This document shows, one piece after another, positions 14,975 through 23,781 of a stretch of 23,917 bases of DNA. The notes below the pieces were generated by a model, which saw nothing but the letters and a program-made list of their open reading frames with translations, was not told the origin of the DNA and ran no database searches. The stretch lies in contig CAZNJB010000046.1 in assembly GCA_964573255.1 (NCBI GenBank), positions 1 to 23,917 on the forward strand. Direction: 5' to 3'. Origin of the DNA: CAYNUJ01 sp964573255 (lineage in GTDB: Bacteria > Bacteroidota > Ignavibacteria > Ignavibacteriales > Melioribacteraceae). Made by a program: the position numbers and the translations under genes. Every line of letters starts with the position of its first letter. Position 1 is the first letter of the stretch.

Positions 14975-16405
14975 TTAGAGGACAGACGTAATCAAATTCA
15001 TCAGCGTATCCGGCAGTACTCCAAAACCGAGAACCAATACTCCCGTTAACACTACCGCAAAATAAGCAAAAGAGTCCTTTGGTATTTCAAATTCGCTTTG
15101 GCTTTCTTTGAAATACATATAGACTACAACACGCAAATAGAAATATACGCTAATTGCACTAGAAATTACGCCGATAACCGCGAGCCAGACTAATCCTTGC
15201 TCAATTGCTCCGACAAATACATAATATTTACCGAAGAATCCAGCAAGAGGAGGAATACCGGCCAGAGCAAACATAAATAAGGCCATAAAAGCAGCTAACA
15301 TAGGGCTCTTGCCATTCAATCCTGCATAAGTATCCAGCTCGGTTCTATCATCATTTTCGCCTTCTATCATTGCAATAATTGTGAATGCGCCCAGATTCAT
15401 AAAAGCATATGCAGCTAAATAAAATATAATTCCGGCGATACTCTCAATATTACCGGCAGCCAAACCGATAGCCATATATCCGGCATGTGTTATGGAAGAA
15501 TATGCCAGCATTCTTTTCAAATTCTTTTGTGCGATTGCAACAATACTTCCGTATAGGGTAGACAATAAAGCTATTACAGCAAAATAATCAGAGAATGTAT
15601 GTGGAACACCACCACCGGCAACAGCCGAAAGCATTATAATCAATACGCTAAAAGCGGCAGCTTTACCAGCTGTAGACATCAATCCTGTCACAGTAGTAGC
15701 TGCACCTTGATACACATCGGGTACCCACATATGGAAAGGAACAGCTGCAATCTTGAATGAAAATCCAATTAAAAATAATGCCAATCCGAACACAAATAAT
15801 AATTTACCGCTTAAGTTTCCGAAGTTACTAATAATAAAATTCAAATCGGTTGTTCCGGCAGCTCCGTAAATCAGTCCGATACCATAAACAATAAAACCGG
15901 TTGCAAACGCACCCAAAAGGAAATATTTCATCGCTGATTCGTTTGCTGTCTCTTTCTTTCTATTGATACCGGCTAAAATGTAGAAACAGATTGACATTAA
16001 TTCCAGACCGAGGAAAACAACAAAAATATCCTCCGCTCCAGCCATAAGCATCATACCCAGTACGGAAGCTTGGAGTAAAATGTAAAATTCGCCGAAGTTT
16101 GCGCCATATTTTTTAATATAATTTACAGAACTTAAAACTACAATCAATCCAACAAAGTTAAATATGAAATTAAATATCGCAGCTTTCCCTCCGACGTGAA
16201 GCATAGTATAAACTGTTATGTCGGTTGAAATATTATTCAAAGAACTGAGAGCTGTCAGCAGGAAAACAGCTACGGAAAACCAAGGCAGTATTTCCTTCCC
16301 TTTCTTAGTAGAAATTTCAATAGTAAGCGAAATTAAAATTCCCGCAGCAAGTATTAAATGAGACAACATATTTAAAAATTCTGGACTATTCATAATCAAA
16401 CTCAT
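14975..16405 (-). CDS. nuoN: NADH-quinone oxidoreductase subunit N
   Basis: A 476-residue antiporter-like subunit of complex I with about 14 membrane helices. Conserved pumping residues are in place: Glu135 in FLGLELMSICFYILAG, Lys160, Lys218 in FSFKIAAVPFHMWVPDVYQG (216-234), and Lys248 in TGLMSTAGKAAAF. It sits in the membrane arm and takes part in proton translocation. Its ATG overlaps the stop of the preceding small gene (ATGA at 16402-16405), implying coupled translation; no separate ribosome site is visible. In most bacteria nuoN directly follows nuoM; here two genes intervene. Confidence 0.96.
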   Translation of the reverse strand: MSLIMNSPEFLNMLSHLILAAGILISLTIEISTKKGKEILPWFSVAVFLLTALSSLNNISTDITVYTMLHVGGKAAIFNFIFNFVGLIVVLSSVNYIKKYGANFGEFYILLQASVLGMMLMAGAEDIFVVFLGLELMSICFYILAGINRKKETANESAMKYFLLGAFATGFIVYGIGLIYGAAGTTDLNFIISNFGNLSGKLLFVFGLALFLIGFSFKIAAVPFHMWVPDVYQGAATTVTGLMSTAGKAAAFSVLIIMLSAVAGGGVPHTFSDYFAVIALLSTLYGSIVAIAQKNLKRMLAYSSITHAGYMAIGLAAGNIESIAGIIFYLAAYAFMNLGAFTIIAMIEGENDDRTELDTYAGLNGKSPMLAAFMALFMFALAGIPPLAGFFGKYYVFVGAIEQGLVWLAVIGVISSAISVYFYLRVVVYMYFKESQSEFEIPKDSFAYFAVVLTGVLVLGFGVLPDTLMNLITSVL

Positions 16406-16767
16406 TCAAAAAATAAAATATCACCATTAATTTCTTCAATTGTTAATTTATGATCCCCTTCCAAATAAAGGGAAATCTTACGATGATTATCAAAATTAAA
16501 AACATCATCACCTTCCTCAACAAGAACAAGGCGAATATCTTTATAGCGTGAACATTTTTCTTCAAGGTCTTTTACTTCGTGGAAGTATATCTCGGTAAAA
16601 GAATCTCTTTTATTATAACAAGCTCCCGATTTAGTATGGCTAAAATCGGTAATTATTTCATTTTCAAAAACTACTTTCAAAATATCGCATTTAAATGGGA
16701 GCAACACTCTATTGCCGAAATAAAGTGCATACATTTTTTCTTTTAAAACTTCATCTAATTTTTTCAT
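16402..16767 (-). CDS. Hypothetical protein in the nuo cluster (between nhaD and nuoN)
   Basis: A 121-residue soluble protein that I do not recognise. It has no signal peptide or membrane helix. It is rich in charged and aromatic residues, with alternating strand-like segments (for example ALYFGNRVLLPFKCDILKVV, TEIYFHEVKDL, IRLVLVEEGDDVF, KISLYLEGDHKLTIEEI) suggesting a small beta-rich fold. It has three Cys (residues 28, 50, 73 from the start used) but no obvious metal motif. The start at 16767 is chosen because GAGG lies 5 nt upstream; an ATG at 16782 in frame has no such site. The ATG follows the nhaD stop by one base, and its own stop overlaps the nuoN start. This locking on both sides suggests expression in proportion to its neighbours. 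Confidence 0.75.
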   Translation of the reverse strand: MKKLDEVLKEKMYALYFGNRVLLPFKCDILKVVFENEIITDFSHTKSGACYNKRDSFTEIYFHEVKDLEEKCSRYKDIRLVLVEEGDDVFNFDNHRKISLYLEGDHKLTIEEINGDILFFE

Positions 16768-16768
16768 T

Positions 16769-18151
16769 TTAACCTCTTCCATAGAAGAATAAATACCAAA
16801 CTAATGTAAATATTGGTAAAAGAACTGGGATTGCATATTTAACTAAATATGCGAAGAAACTGGGCATTTTTATTCCGGCTCTTTCGGTAATTGACTTAAC
16901 CATAAAATTCGGGCCGTTACCGATATAAGTCATTGCACCAAAAAATACTGCACTGATCGATATTGCCTGCAAATAAAGCGGATGCATCAATTCAAAATTA
17001 TGAACATGTTCTTTTATTGTTACATCCATCCCGTATTTACCCATCGCAGCAGACAAAAAGTTAACAAAAGTAGGAGTATTATCCAATACGCCGGATAAAG
17101 AACCTGTAGCCCAATAAAACACACCTGCACTTAATTGCTCGCCAAGAACAGATGCTTCGTGAGCTATGAGTTGAAGCGCTGGAATCATTGTTGCAAAAAT
17201 TCCGATAAACAAATATGCTACCTCTCTGATCGGCTCAAAATCGAATTCATTTGCACGTAGTATATCTTGATCGGCTCGTTTGTAAGAAACATAAACTACA
17301 AGGAACATAATGATTTCACGAATGCCAAACGGTAACGGAGCCAAACTTGGGACCCAATCCATAACGTTTGGATCTAAGAAAACTGAAATTAAAATAATAA
17401 CCAGATAGAATATGTTTTTAGTTCCTCGGATTTCAATTTTACCCGAATATTCCCTGCCATCATCTTTAGGCATATTTCTTTTATCAATCACATAGAATAC
17501 CCCAAGAACGAGCAATATTCCGATTGCCCATTTATACCATAAAAATTGGATAAACCAGAAGAAGTCCACTCCTCTTAAAAATCCCAAGAATAATGGTGGG
17601 TCACCTATCGGGGTTAATGCACCGCCCATATTACTAACAAGAAATATAAAAAAGATTATATGGTAAGGTTTAATTCTGTCCCTGTTTACTTTGAGGAAAG
17701 GACGAATCAGCACCATAGATGCACCTGTTGTACCAATTATATTTGCAATTATAGCACCAAACAAAAGCAGTACAACATTCAATCCTGGAGTGGATTTCTT
17801 ATTAATTTTAATTAAAATACCACCGCTTGCCACAAATAAAGAAGATAATAAGGCAATAAATGAGATATACTCAGATAGAGTATGAAGTAAACTATGGGAA
17901 TTTTTAAGAACAATCAAATAATAAGCTACTGTTACCAGTCCCAAAAGAACAGATACTTTCGGATAATGTTTTTCCCAAAAATGTGGATAAAACAGTGGAC
18001 CGGTTGCAATCATCATCAATAAAACAACGAATGGCAGAACCATATAGGTGGCAGGTAGAACATGCTCTGCACTACTACCTCCTTCGGAAGCAAAAATCGG
18101 TGAACTCAATAAAAAGAAAAATACACTTGCTAAAATACCCTTGAGTTTCAA
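16769..18151 (-). CDS. nhaD: NhaD-family sodium:proton antiporter
   Basis: A 460-residue ion transporter of the NhaD/ArsB (ion transporter superfamily) type. An N-terminal signal-like helix (MKLKGILASVFFFLLSSPIFA) is followed by about 11-12 membrane helices. Landmark segments are TTGASMVLIRP (141-151), NMGGALTPIGDPPLFLGF (174-191), and the second-half counterparts LSGVLDNTPTF and MTYIGNGPNF. The half-helix motifs TPIGDPP and DNTP line the ion path in this superfamily. It probably exchanges Na+ for H+ across the inner membrane; other substrates of the superfamily cannot be excluded. The start is TTG at 18151, with AAGGGG 8 nt upstream formed partly from the nuoM stop. It interrupts nuoM and nuoN, suggesting linkage of Na+ and H+ cycling with respiration. 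Confidence 0.87.
   Translation of the reverse strand: MKLKGILASVFFFLLSSPIFASEGGSSAEHVLPATYMVLPFVVLLMMIATGPLFYPHFWEKHYPKVSVLLGLVTVAYYLIVLKNSHSLLHTLSEYISFIALLSSLFVASGGILIKINKKSTPGLNVVLLLFGAIIANIIGTTGASMVLIRPFLKVNRDRIKPYHIIFFIFLVSNMGGALTPIGDPPLFLGFLRGVDFFWFIQFLWYKWAIGILLVLGVFYVIDKRNMPKDDGREYSGKIEIRGTKNIFYLVIILISVFLDPNVMDWVPSLAPLPFGIREIIMFLVVYVSYKRADQDILRANEFDFEPIREVAYLFIGIFATMIPALQLIAHEASVLGEQLSAGVFYWATGSLSGVLDNTPTFVNFLSAAMGKYGMDVTIKEHVHNFELMHPLYLQAISISAVFFGAMTYIGNGPNFMVKSITERAGIKMPSFFAYLVKYAIPVLLPIFTLVWYLFFYGRG
16773..16780 (-). promoter_or_regulatory. Shine-Dalgarno site for the small nuo-cluster gene
   Basis: Minus strand GGAAGAGG ends 5 nt before the ATG at 16767. It lies inside the last codons of nhaD and favours the inner start over the ATG at 16782. 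Confidence 0.55.
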
Positions 18152-18163
18152 AATTATATCCCC

Positions 18164-19684
18164 TTACTTCAAAAAGTTAAATGTAAATGCTTGTACTGTA
18201 TTTAATATACCTTCTGTAGCAGATTCTGTCAGTCCGGTAAATGTACTCGGATAAATACCAATCCAAACAATGAAGAATAAGATTGGGATAAGGACAAACA
18301 GTTCCCTGGAATTCATATCGGTGAGTGTTTCTAATTTTTCGTTTGTGACTTTACCCCAAACTACACGTTCATACATCCAAAGGAGATAAACGGCGGCAAA
18401 AATCACGCCTGAAGCAGCAAAAATTGTGAACCACCAATTATTCAAGACCTTCGATTGGAATGAACCTAAAAGAATTAAAAATTCACCGATAAATCCATTT
18501 AATCCCGGTAATCCGATTGAAGATAAGGATGCAATCAACAAAATTGTAGCGTATACAGGAACAATCTTAGCGATTCCACCATAATAAGCTATCTCGCGTG
18601 TATGCGTTCTTTCGTATAAAATTCCGACTAAAAGGAATAATGCTCCGGTGGAAAGACCGTGATTCACCATCTGTATTACGGCCCCTTGCACCGATTCAAC
18701 CGTCATTGCAAAAATACCGAGGACTACGAATCCCAAGTGAGAAACCGAAGAATAAGCTACCAGTTTTTTCATATCCTTCTGAACCATTGCCACAAGTGCA
18801 CCGTAGATTATACCGATAACAGCTAAAACGGAAATATAAGGTGCAAAATGGACAGCGGATTGAGGGAATAACGGTAAATTAAATCTAACCAAACCGTAAG
18901 TTCCCATTTTAAGCAATACACCTGCCAATATTACAGAGCCCGCAGTCGGAGCTTGCACGTGCGCATCAGGCAGCCAGGTGTGCAACGGGAATAAAGGAAC
19001 TTTGATAGCAAAACTGAAGAAAAATGCGAGGAACATCCATCTCTGAATATCCTGCGGAATATTCGGACCGACCGAATAAAGCTCAATCAAATTGGTAGTA
19101 AAATGCCCTAATTGACTGGAACCATAAACAGCCAGCCAAATGATAGCAACGAGCATCAATAAACTACCAAACATAGTGTAAATAAAAAACTTTACTGATG
19201 CGTAAATTCTGTCTTCTCCACCCCATACTCCAATAATAAAGTACATTGGAATTAGCATAGCTTCCCAGAAGACATAGAATAAAAATAAATCTACTGAAAT
19301 AAATACACCGAGCATTCCGGCTTCGAGAAGCAACATGAAAAAGGTAAACATCTTTACCTTTTTAGTGATCGAACTCCAACTACTTATCAGAGTTAACGGA
19401 GTTAAGAAAGTAGTTAGCAATACCAATAAAAGTGAAATACCATCGATTCCAACGTGATAAGAAATGTTCAGACTTTCTACCCAAGAAACTTTATGTAAGA
19501 ATTGATAGGTAGAAAGTGAAGGATCAAATTGGTAATAAATAATTAATGAAACAATAAATGCAATAGCAGAAACTACTACACCAAACCAACGAATTAGTTT
19601 TTGTTGTTCTTCTTTAAGAAATAGAAGCAACACACTCCCTACAATAGGGATTAAAAGCAAATATGTTAATAAATTACTTTCCAT
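18164..19684 (-). CDS. nuoM: NADH-quinone oxidoreductase subunit M
   Basis: A 506-residue antiporter-like membrane subunit of complex I. It has about 14 helices with the expected ionisable residues: Glu141 in LFYVFWEAMLIPMYFIIGVWGG (135-156), Lys228 in FSFAIKVPLFPLHTWLPDAHVQAPTAGSVILAG (223-255), and Lys259. These correspond to Glu144, Lys234 and Lys265 of E. coli NuoM. It translocates protons in the distal membrane arm. It begins 3 nt after nuoL stops and ends 12 nt before nhaD. Confidence 0.97.
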   Translation of the reverse strand: MESNLLTYLLLIPIVGSVLLLFLKEEQQKLIRWFGVVVSAIAFIVSLIIYYQFDPSLSTYQFLHKVSWVESLNISYHVGIDGISLLLVLLTTFLTPLTLISSWSSITKKVKMFTFFMLLLEAGMLGVFISVDLFLFYVFWEAMLIPMYFIIGVWGGEDRIYASVKFFIYTMFGSLLMLVAIIWLAVYGSSQLGHFTTNLIELYSVGPNIPQDIQRWMFLAFFFSFAIKVPLFPLHTWLPDAHVQAPTAGSVILAGVLLKMGTYGLVRFNLPLFPQSAVHFAPYISVLAVIGIIYGALVAMVQKDMKKLVAYSSVSHLGFVVLGIFAMTVESVQGAVIQMVNHGLSTGALFLLVGILYERTHTREIAYYGGIAKIVPVYATILLIASLSSIGLPGLNGFIGEFLILLGSFQSKVLNNWWFTIFAASGVIFAAVYLLWMYERVVWGKVTNEKLETLTDMNSRELFVLIPILFFIVWIGIYPSTFTGLTESATEGILNTVQAFTFNFLK

Positions 19685-19687
19685 AGG

Positions 19688-21625
19688 CTATAAACTCAGA
19701 ATAATCCAAAGTAGTACGGCTGCAACGCCGATTAACATTGTTAATGCATAATTTTGTACAAGTCCGGTTTGAATCTTTTTCAACAATCCGGAAATTAAAT
19801 CAATGGATTTCGCGGTTCCGTTTACCATTCCGTCAATCAACTTCACATCCGCTACTTTCCAAAGGAAGACTTCACTAGTTTTTTGGATGGGGTTAATAAT
19901 ACTTGCTTCGTAAATTTCATCAATATAATACTTATTGAACAAAGTAGTATACACCCCTTTGAAAACTTCGGCTGTTTTATCAGCAATTTCTCTTCTTCTA
20001 GTAAAAATCACAAAAGCTGCATAAATACCGCCAATTGCAGCAACAACAGAAATAACCATTAGTAAAATTTCTTCGGTATGCGAATGAGCGGCAAAATGAG
20101 CTAATTTTCTTTGTGCAGGTTCAAATACCGGTTCCAGCCAATTTTCGAATAAGTTTCCATGCTTTCCGGAAAATATTTCAGGTACACCAACAAATCCGCC
20201 AATAACCGAAAGAACAGCGAGAATCATTAACGGAACAGTCATCACTTTCGGTGATTCATGCGGATGCTTATCTTTACCAAATCTCTCCTCCCCGAAAAAT
20301 GTAAGAGAAACTAGACGGAACATATAAAAAGCGGTTAAAACTGCGGTAAATGCACCTATCAACCAGTAAAGAAGACTTCCGTTTGCGTAAGAAACCCAGA
20401 GAATTTCATCTTTCGAAAAAAAGCCTGAAAATCCTGGGAATCCGGAAATTGCCAAAGCGGCCAATAAAAACGTCATATATGTTACCGGCATATATTTTTT
20501 GAGTCCACCGTAATTTCTGATATCCTGGTCTTCGTGCATTGCGTGAATAACCGAACCGGCTCCCAAAAAGAGGAGTGCTTTGAAAAATGCATGTGTCATC
20601 ACGTGAAATATACCGGCACTGAATGCACCTACCCCCAAAGCGAGAAACATATATCCCAACTGACTTACCGTGGAGTAAGCTAAAACTTTTTTAATATCAT
20701 TTTGAACCAATCCGATTGTTGCGGCAAAGAAAGCAGTCAACAAACCAACAACGGCAACAACGGTTAAAATCATTGGCGCCGAAGCAAAAATAACAGAAGC
20801 CCTTGCAACCATATAAACACCGGCGGTAACCATAGTTGCAGCATGTATTAATGCCGATACTGGTGTTGGACCCGCCATTGCATCGGGAAGCCAAACAAAA
20901 AGTGGTATTTGAGCAGATTTTCCGGTTGCACCGATAAACAGGAATAATGCAATTAAAGAAAATGTACTCTCTGCAATAGGTGCAAACTCAGCTTTGCTGA
21001 AAACATCAATAAAATTTAAGCTATCGAATGTCATGTAAATAAGAAACATTCCCAATAGAAATCCGAAGTCCCCTATTCTATTGGCTATAAATGCTTTCTT
21101 GGCTGCTTGAGGAACGGTTCCCTTTTCAAATTTCTTATCATACCAAAAACCGATCAGAAGATAAGAGCATAAACCTACACCTTCCCAGCCGAGGAAAAGA
21201 ACTACAAAATTATCGCCCAGAATCAAATTCATCATCATAAAAATGAACAAGTTCAGATAGGCGAAGAATTTCCAAAATGCTTTATCTCCGTGCATATAAC
21301 CGATTGAATAAACATGGATTAAAAATCCAACACCGGTTACTATCAACGCCATCGTCAACGAAAGTTGATCTACCAGATAAGCAAAATGAATATTTAAACC
21401 GCCAACATTCAACCAAGTAAAGAGTTCAACGACATTACGTCTTTCTTCAACCGGAAGATTTAACGTTTCAATAAATGCGCCAAGGGCAACAATAAATCCC
21501 AACCCTACAGCCGCTGCGCCTATTGCACCGACAACTTTTTCATTCTTGATTTTTCTTCCGAATAATCCGTTGATTAAGAATCCGATAAGAGGTAAAACAA
21601 CGGTTAAATAAATATAATCAATCAT
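19688..21625 (-). CDS. nuoL: NADH-quinone oxidoreductase subunit L
   Basis: A 645-residue subunit at the distal end of the complex I membrane arm. The antiporter core shows Glu148 in FLGWEGVGLCSYLLIGFW (144-161), Asp186 in ANRIGDFGF, Lys236 in GATGKSAQIPLFVWLPDAMAGPTPVSALIHAATMVTAG (232-269), and His261. The C-terminal third has the long lateral amphipathic region (about 570-625) that braces NuoM and NuoN, and a final anchoring helix. It lies 3 nt after nuoK. The length and motifs are normal. Confidence 0.97.
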   Translation of the reverse strand: MIDYIYLTVVLPLIGFLINGLFGRKIKNEKVVGAIGAAAVGLGFIVALGAFIETLNLPVEERRNVVELFTWLNVGGLNIHFAYLVDQLSLTMALIVTGVGFLIHVYSIGYMHGDKAFWKFFAYLNLFIFMMMNLILGDNFVVLFLGWEGVGLCSYLLIGFWYDKKFEKGTVPQAAKKAFIANRIGDFGFLLGMFLIYMTFDSLNFIDVFSKAEFAPIAESTFSLIALFLFIGATGKSAQIPLFVWLPDAMAGPTPVSALIHAATMVTAGVYMVARASVIFASAPMILTVVAVVGLLTAFFAATIGLVQNDIKKVLAYSTVSQLGYMFLALGVGAFSAGIFHVMTHAFFKALLFLGAGSVIHAMHEDQDIRNYGGLKKYMPVTYMTFLLAALAISGFPGFSGFFSKDEILWVSYANGSLLYWLIGAFTAVLTAFYMFRLVSLTFFGEERFGKDKHPHESPKVMTVPLMILAVLSVIGGFVGVPEIFSGKHGNLFENWLEPVFEPAQRKLAHFAAHSHTEEILLMVISVVAAIGGIYAAFVIFTRRREIADKTAEVFKGVYTTLFNKYYIDEIYEASIINPIQKTSEVFLWKVADVKLIDGMVNGTAKSIDLISGLLKKIQTGLVQNYALTMLIGVAAVLLWIILSL

Positions 21626-21628
21626 TCT

Positions 21629-21937
21629 CTACCACTTGAAAATGTTTATTTCATCAATATTTATAGATAACTTATTTCTGAATATGGCAATAATTAAGGC
21701 TAAACCAACCGCAGCTTCAGCAGCGGCTACAGTCATAACAAAAAACACAAATACTTGACCGATAGTATTTCCTAAGTAGGAAGAAAATGCAATCAAAGTA
21801 AGGTTTGCCGAATTCAGCATAAGTTCTATACACATAAATAGAACTATGGCGTTTCTTCTTATGAGTACGCCTGTAACGCCTACGGTAAACATAAAGGCGC
21901 TAAGCACTAAATAATATTCAACTGGAATATCATGCAT
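21629..21937 (-). CDS. nuoK: NADH-quinone oxidoreductase subunit K
   Basis: A 102-residue subunit with three helices. The two membrane glutamates essential in E. coli NuoK (36 and 72) are present as Glu38 (VLFMCIELMLNSANL) and Glu74 (TVAAAEAAVGLALI). It links the quinone module to the pumping subunits. The gene lies 5 nt after nuoJ. Confidence 0.97.
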   Translation of the reverse strand: MHDIPVEYYLVLSAFMFTVGVTGVLIRRNAIVLFMCIELMLNSANLTLIAFSSYLGNTIGQVFVFFVMTVAAAEAAVGLALIIAIFRNKLSINIDEINIFKW

Positions 21938-21942
21938 AACTT

Positions 21943-22458
21943 CTACTCAAATTTCTTTTTAGCTAAAATTAAAGCTCCGATAGTTGCGGCTAATAAAAGG
22001 AAGCCTGCAGCTTCGAACGGAATAATATACTTGCTGTAAAGGTCTTTCCCAATTTTCTCTATTGTACCTGCCTCCACACTCGCACTAAGATCGGGGTTCA
22101 TTAAAGATGAAGGCTCTGACTTGAAAATTAAAAATGCAATTTGAAGGAATACAAATATTCCGATTACAACTGCAAAAATTTTAATTTGTTTTGATTGAGA
22201 AAAGATGGGACTTTCCTTATCCGTATTCAATAACATAATTACGAAAAGGAATAAGACCATAATAGCGCCTGCGTACACAATAATTTGCACTACCGCAATA
22301 AATTGGGCATTCAATAAGAGGTAAATTCCCGCAAGCGCAAAGAAATTCAATATTAAAAACAGAGCGCTATAAACCGGATTGCGTCTTGTAATAACAGCTA
22401 CCGATGTTATAGCTGCGGTAAGTGCAAAAACTACAAAAAGTATCATTTCCAAATTCAT
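21943..22458 (-). CDS. nuoJ: NADH-quinone oxidoreductase subunit J
   Basis: A 171-residue subunit with five helices. The conserved third helix (AQFIAVVQIIVYAGAIMVLFLFVIMLL, about residues 51-77) contains Tyr62 and the Gly-Ala segment around the pi-bulge that takes part in coupling in complex I. The start ATG overlaps the asnS stop (TAATG at 22460-22456), so ribosomes finishing asnS may reinitiate here. In most genomes nuoJ follows nuoI, whereas here the upstream neighbour is a tRNA synthetase gene. Confidence 0.96.
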   Translation of the reverse strand: MNLEMILFVVFALTAAITSVAVITRRNPVYSALFLILNFFALAGIYLLLNAQFIAVVQIIVYAGAIMVLFLFVIMLLNTDKESPIFSQSKQIKIFAVVIGIFVFLQIAFLIFKSEPSSLMNPDLSASVEAGTIEKIGKDLYSKYIIPFEAAGFLLLAATIGALILAKKKFE

Positions 22459-23768
22459 TAAGGAGTATTCCTATAAATCATTCTTGGGAAAGGTATTGTT
22501 TCGCGGACGTGATCCAATCCGCATATCCATGCAACGGTTCTTTCAATACCCAAACCGAAACCGGCATGTGGTACCGAACCGTATTTTCTTAAATCGAGAT
22601 ACCATTCGAATGGCTCTCTCGGTAAATTGTGTTCTTCTATTCTCTTAAGAAGAAGATCGAGATCATCCTCGCGCTGACTACCGCCGATAATTTCGCCGTA
22701 ACCTTCCGGTGCTAACATATCTACGGCAAGAGCAACTTTAGGATTTTCGGGATCTCTTTTCATATAAAAGGCTTTAACTTCGGCCGGATAACGGTGAACC
22801 ATAACCGGACGATCAAATTTATCGGAGATGATGGTTTCATCTGCACCGCCGAAATCATTTCCCCACTCAAAATCAACACCGTTTTCTTTCAATATTTCAA
22901 CGGCTTCGTCGTAAGATATTCTGGGGAAAGGTCTTTTGACTTTTTCCAATTTGGAAATATCTCTTTCGAGAATTTCCAATTCTTTTCTTCTGTCTTTTAA
23001 AACTGACTGAACAATATATTCTACAAATTCTTCAGCCAAATCCATATCGTCGTCCAAGTCGAAAAATGCCACTTCAGGTTCAACCATCCAAAATTCGGTT
23101 AAATGCCTTCTTGTTTTTGATTTTTCGGCGCGAAAAGTTGGACCGAAAGTATAAACCCTTCCGAGTGCCATAGCACCGGCTTCGGCATATAGCTGACCGC
23201 TTTGAGTAAGGTAAGCTTTACCTAAATCAAAATAAGGCGTTTCGAATAAAGTTGAGGTTCCTTCAACCGAAGTGGGGGTAATTATCGGAGAATCCATCAA
23301 TGTAAAACCGCGTTCGTCAAAGAAATCACGTATCGCTTTAACTATTCTATGACGAATTCTCAGGATAGCGGTCTGACGACGGGACCTTAGCCACAAGTGT
23401 CTGTTGTCCATTAAAAATTCTACACCATGTTCTTTAGGTGTAATAGGGTAATTGCGACTTTCGGAAATAATTTCCACATTCTTTACGTCCATTTCATAAC
23501 CGCCGGGAGCGCGTTTTTCTTCTTTAATTGTTCCTGTTACTTTTAATGAAGTTTCTTGCGCTATGTGTTCCGACTTTTCAAACGTATCTTCGCTTACATT
23601 ACCCTTGAATACAATACACTGTAAAATTCCGGTTCCGTCTCTAACAACTAAAAACTTAATTTTACCGCTGGACCTTTTTTTATAAAGCCAACCTCTAACG
23701 GTAACTTCCTGTCCAACATACTTGTCCAAATTCTCAATATATACGTTCATAATACCCAAATTACTCAT
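22458..23768 (-). CDS. asnS: Asparagine--tRNA ligase
   Basis: A 436-residue class IIb aminoacyl-tRNA synthetase charging tRNA-Asn. The N-terminal OB-fold anticodon domain covers about residues 20-105 (VGQEVTVRGWLYKKRSSGKIKFLVVRDGTG). Motif 1 is around 150-165 (FDERGFTLMDSPIITP), motif 2 contains TFRAEKSKTRRHLTEFWMVEPE (211-232), and motif 3 is GFGLGIERTVAWICG (403-417). HLTEFWMVEPE is the AsnRS form of motif 2. The C-terminus, ending FPRMIYRNTP, is nearer the compact archaeal/Thermus-type AsnRS than the E. coli form. The ATG at 23768 is preceded by GGTGAT; an ATG at 23750 is also possible and would give a more usual leader from the nearest promoter. It heads the nuo cluster. Confidence 0.93.
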   Translation of the reverse strand: MSNLGIMNVYIENLDKYVGQEVTVRGWLYKKRSSGKIKFLVVRDGTGILQCIVFKGNVSEDTFEKSEHIAQETSLKVTGTIKEEKRAPGGYEMDVKNVEIISESRNYPITPKEHGVEFLMDNRHLWLRSRRQTAILRIRHRIVKAIRDFFDERGFTLMDSPIITPTSVEGTSTLFETPYFDLGKAYLTQSGQLYAEAGAMALGRVYTFGPTFRAEKSKTRRHLTEFWMVEPEVAFFDLDDDMDLAEEFVEYIVQSVLKDRRKELEILERDISKLEKVKRPFPRISYDEAVEILKENGVDFEWGNDFGGADETIISDKFDRPVMVHRYPAEVKAFYMKRDPENPKVALAVDMLAPEGYGEIIGGSQREDDLDLLLKRIEEHNLPREPFEWYLDLRKYGSVPHAGFGLGIERTVAWICGLDHVRETIPFPRMIYRNTP

Positions 23769-23781
23769 AAAATCGAATCAC

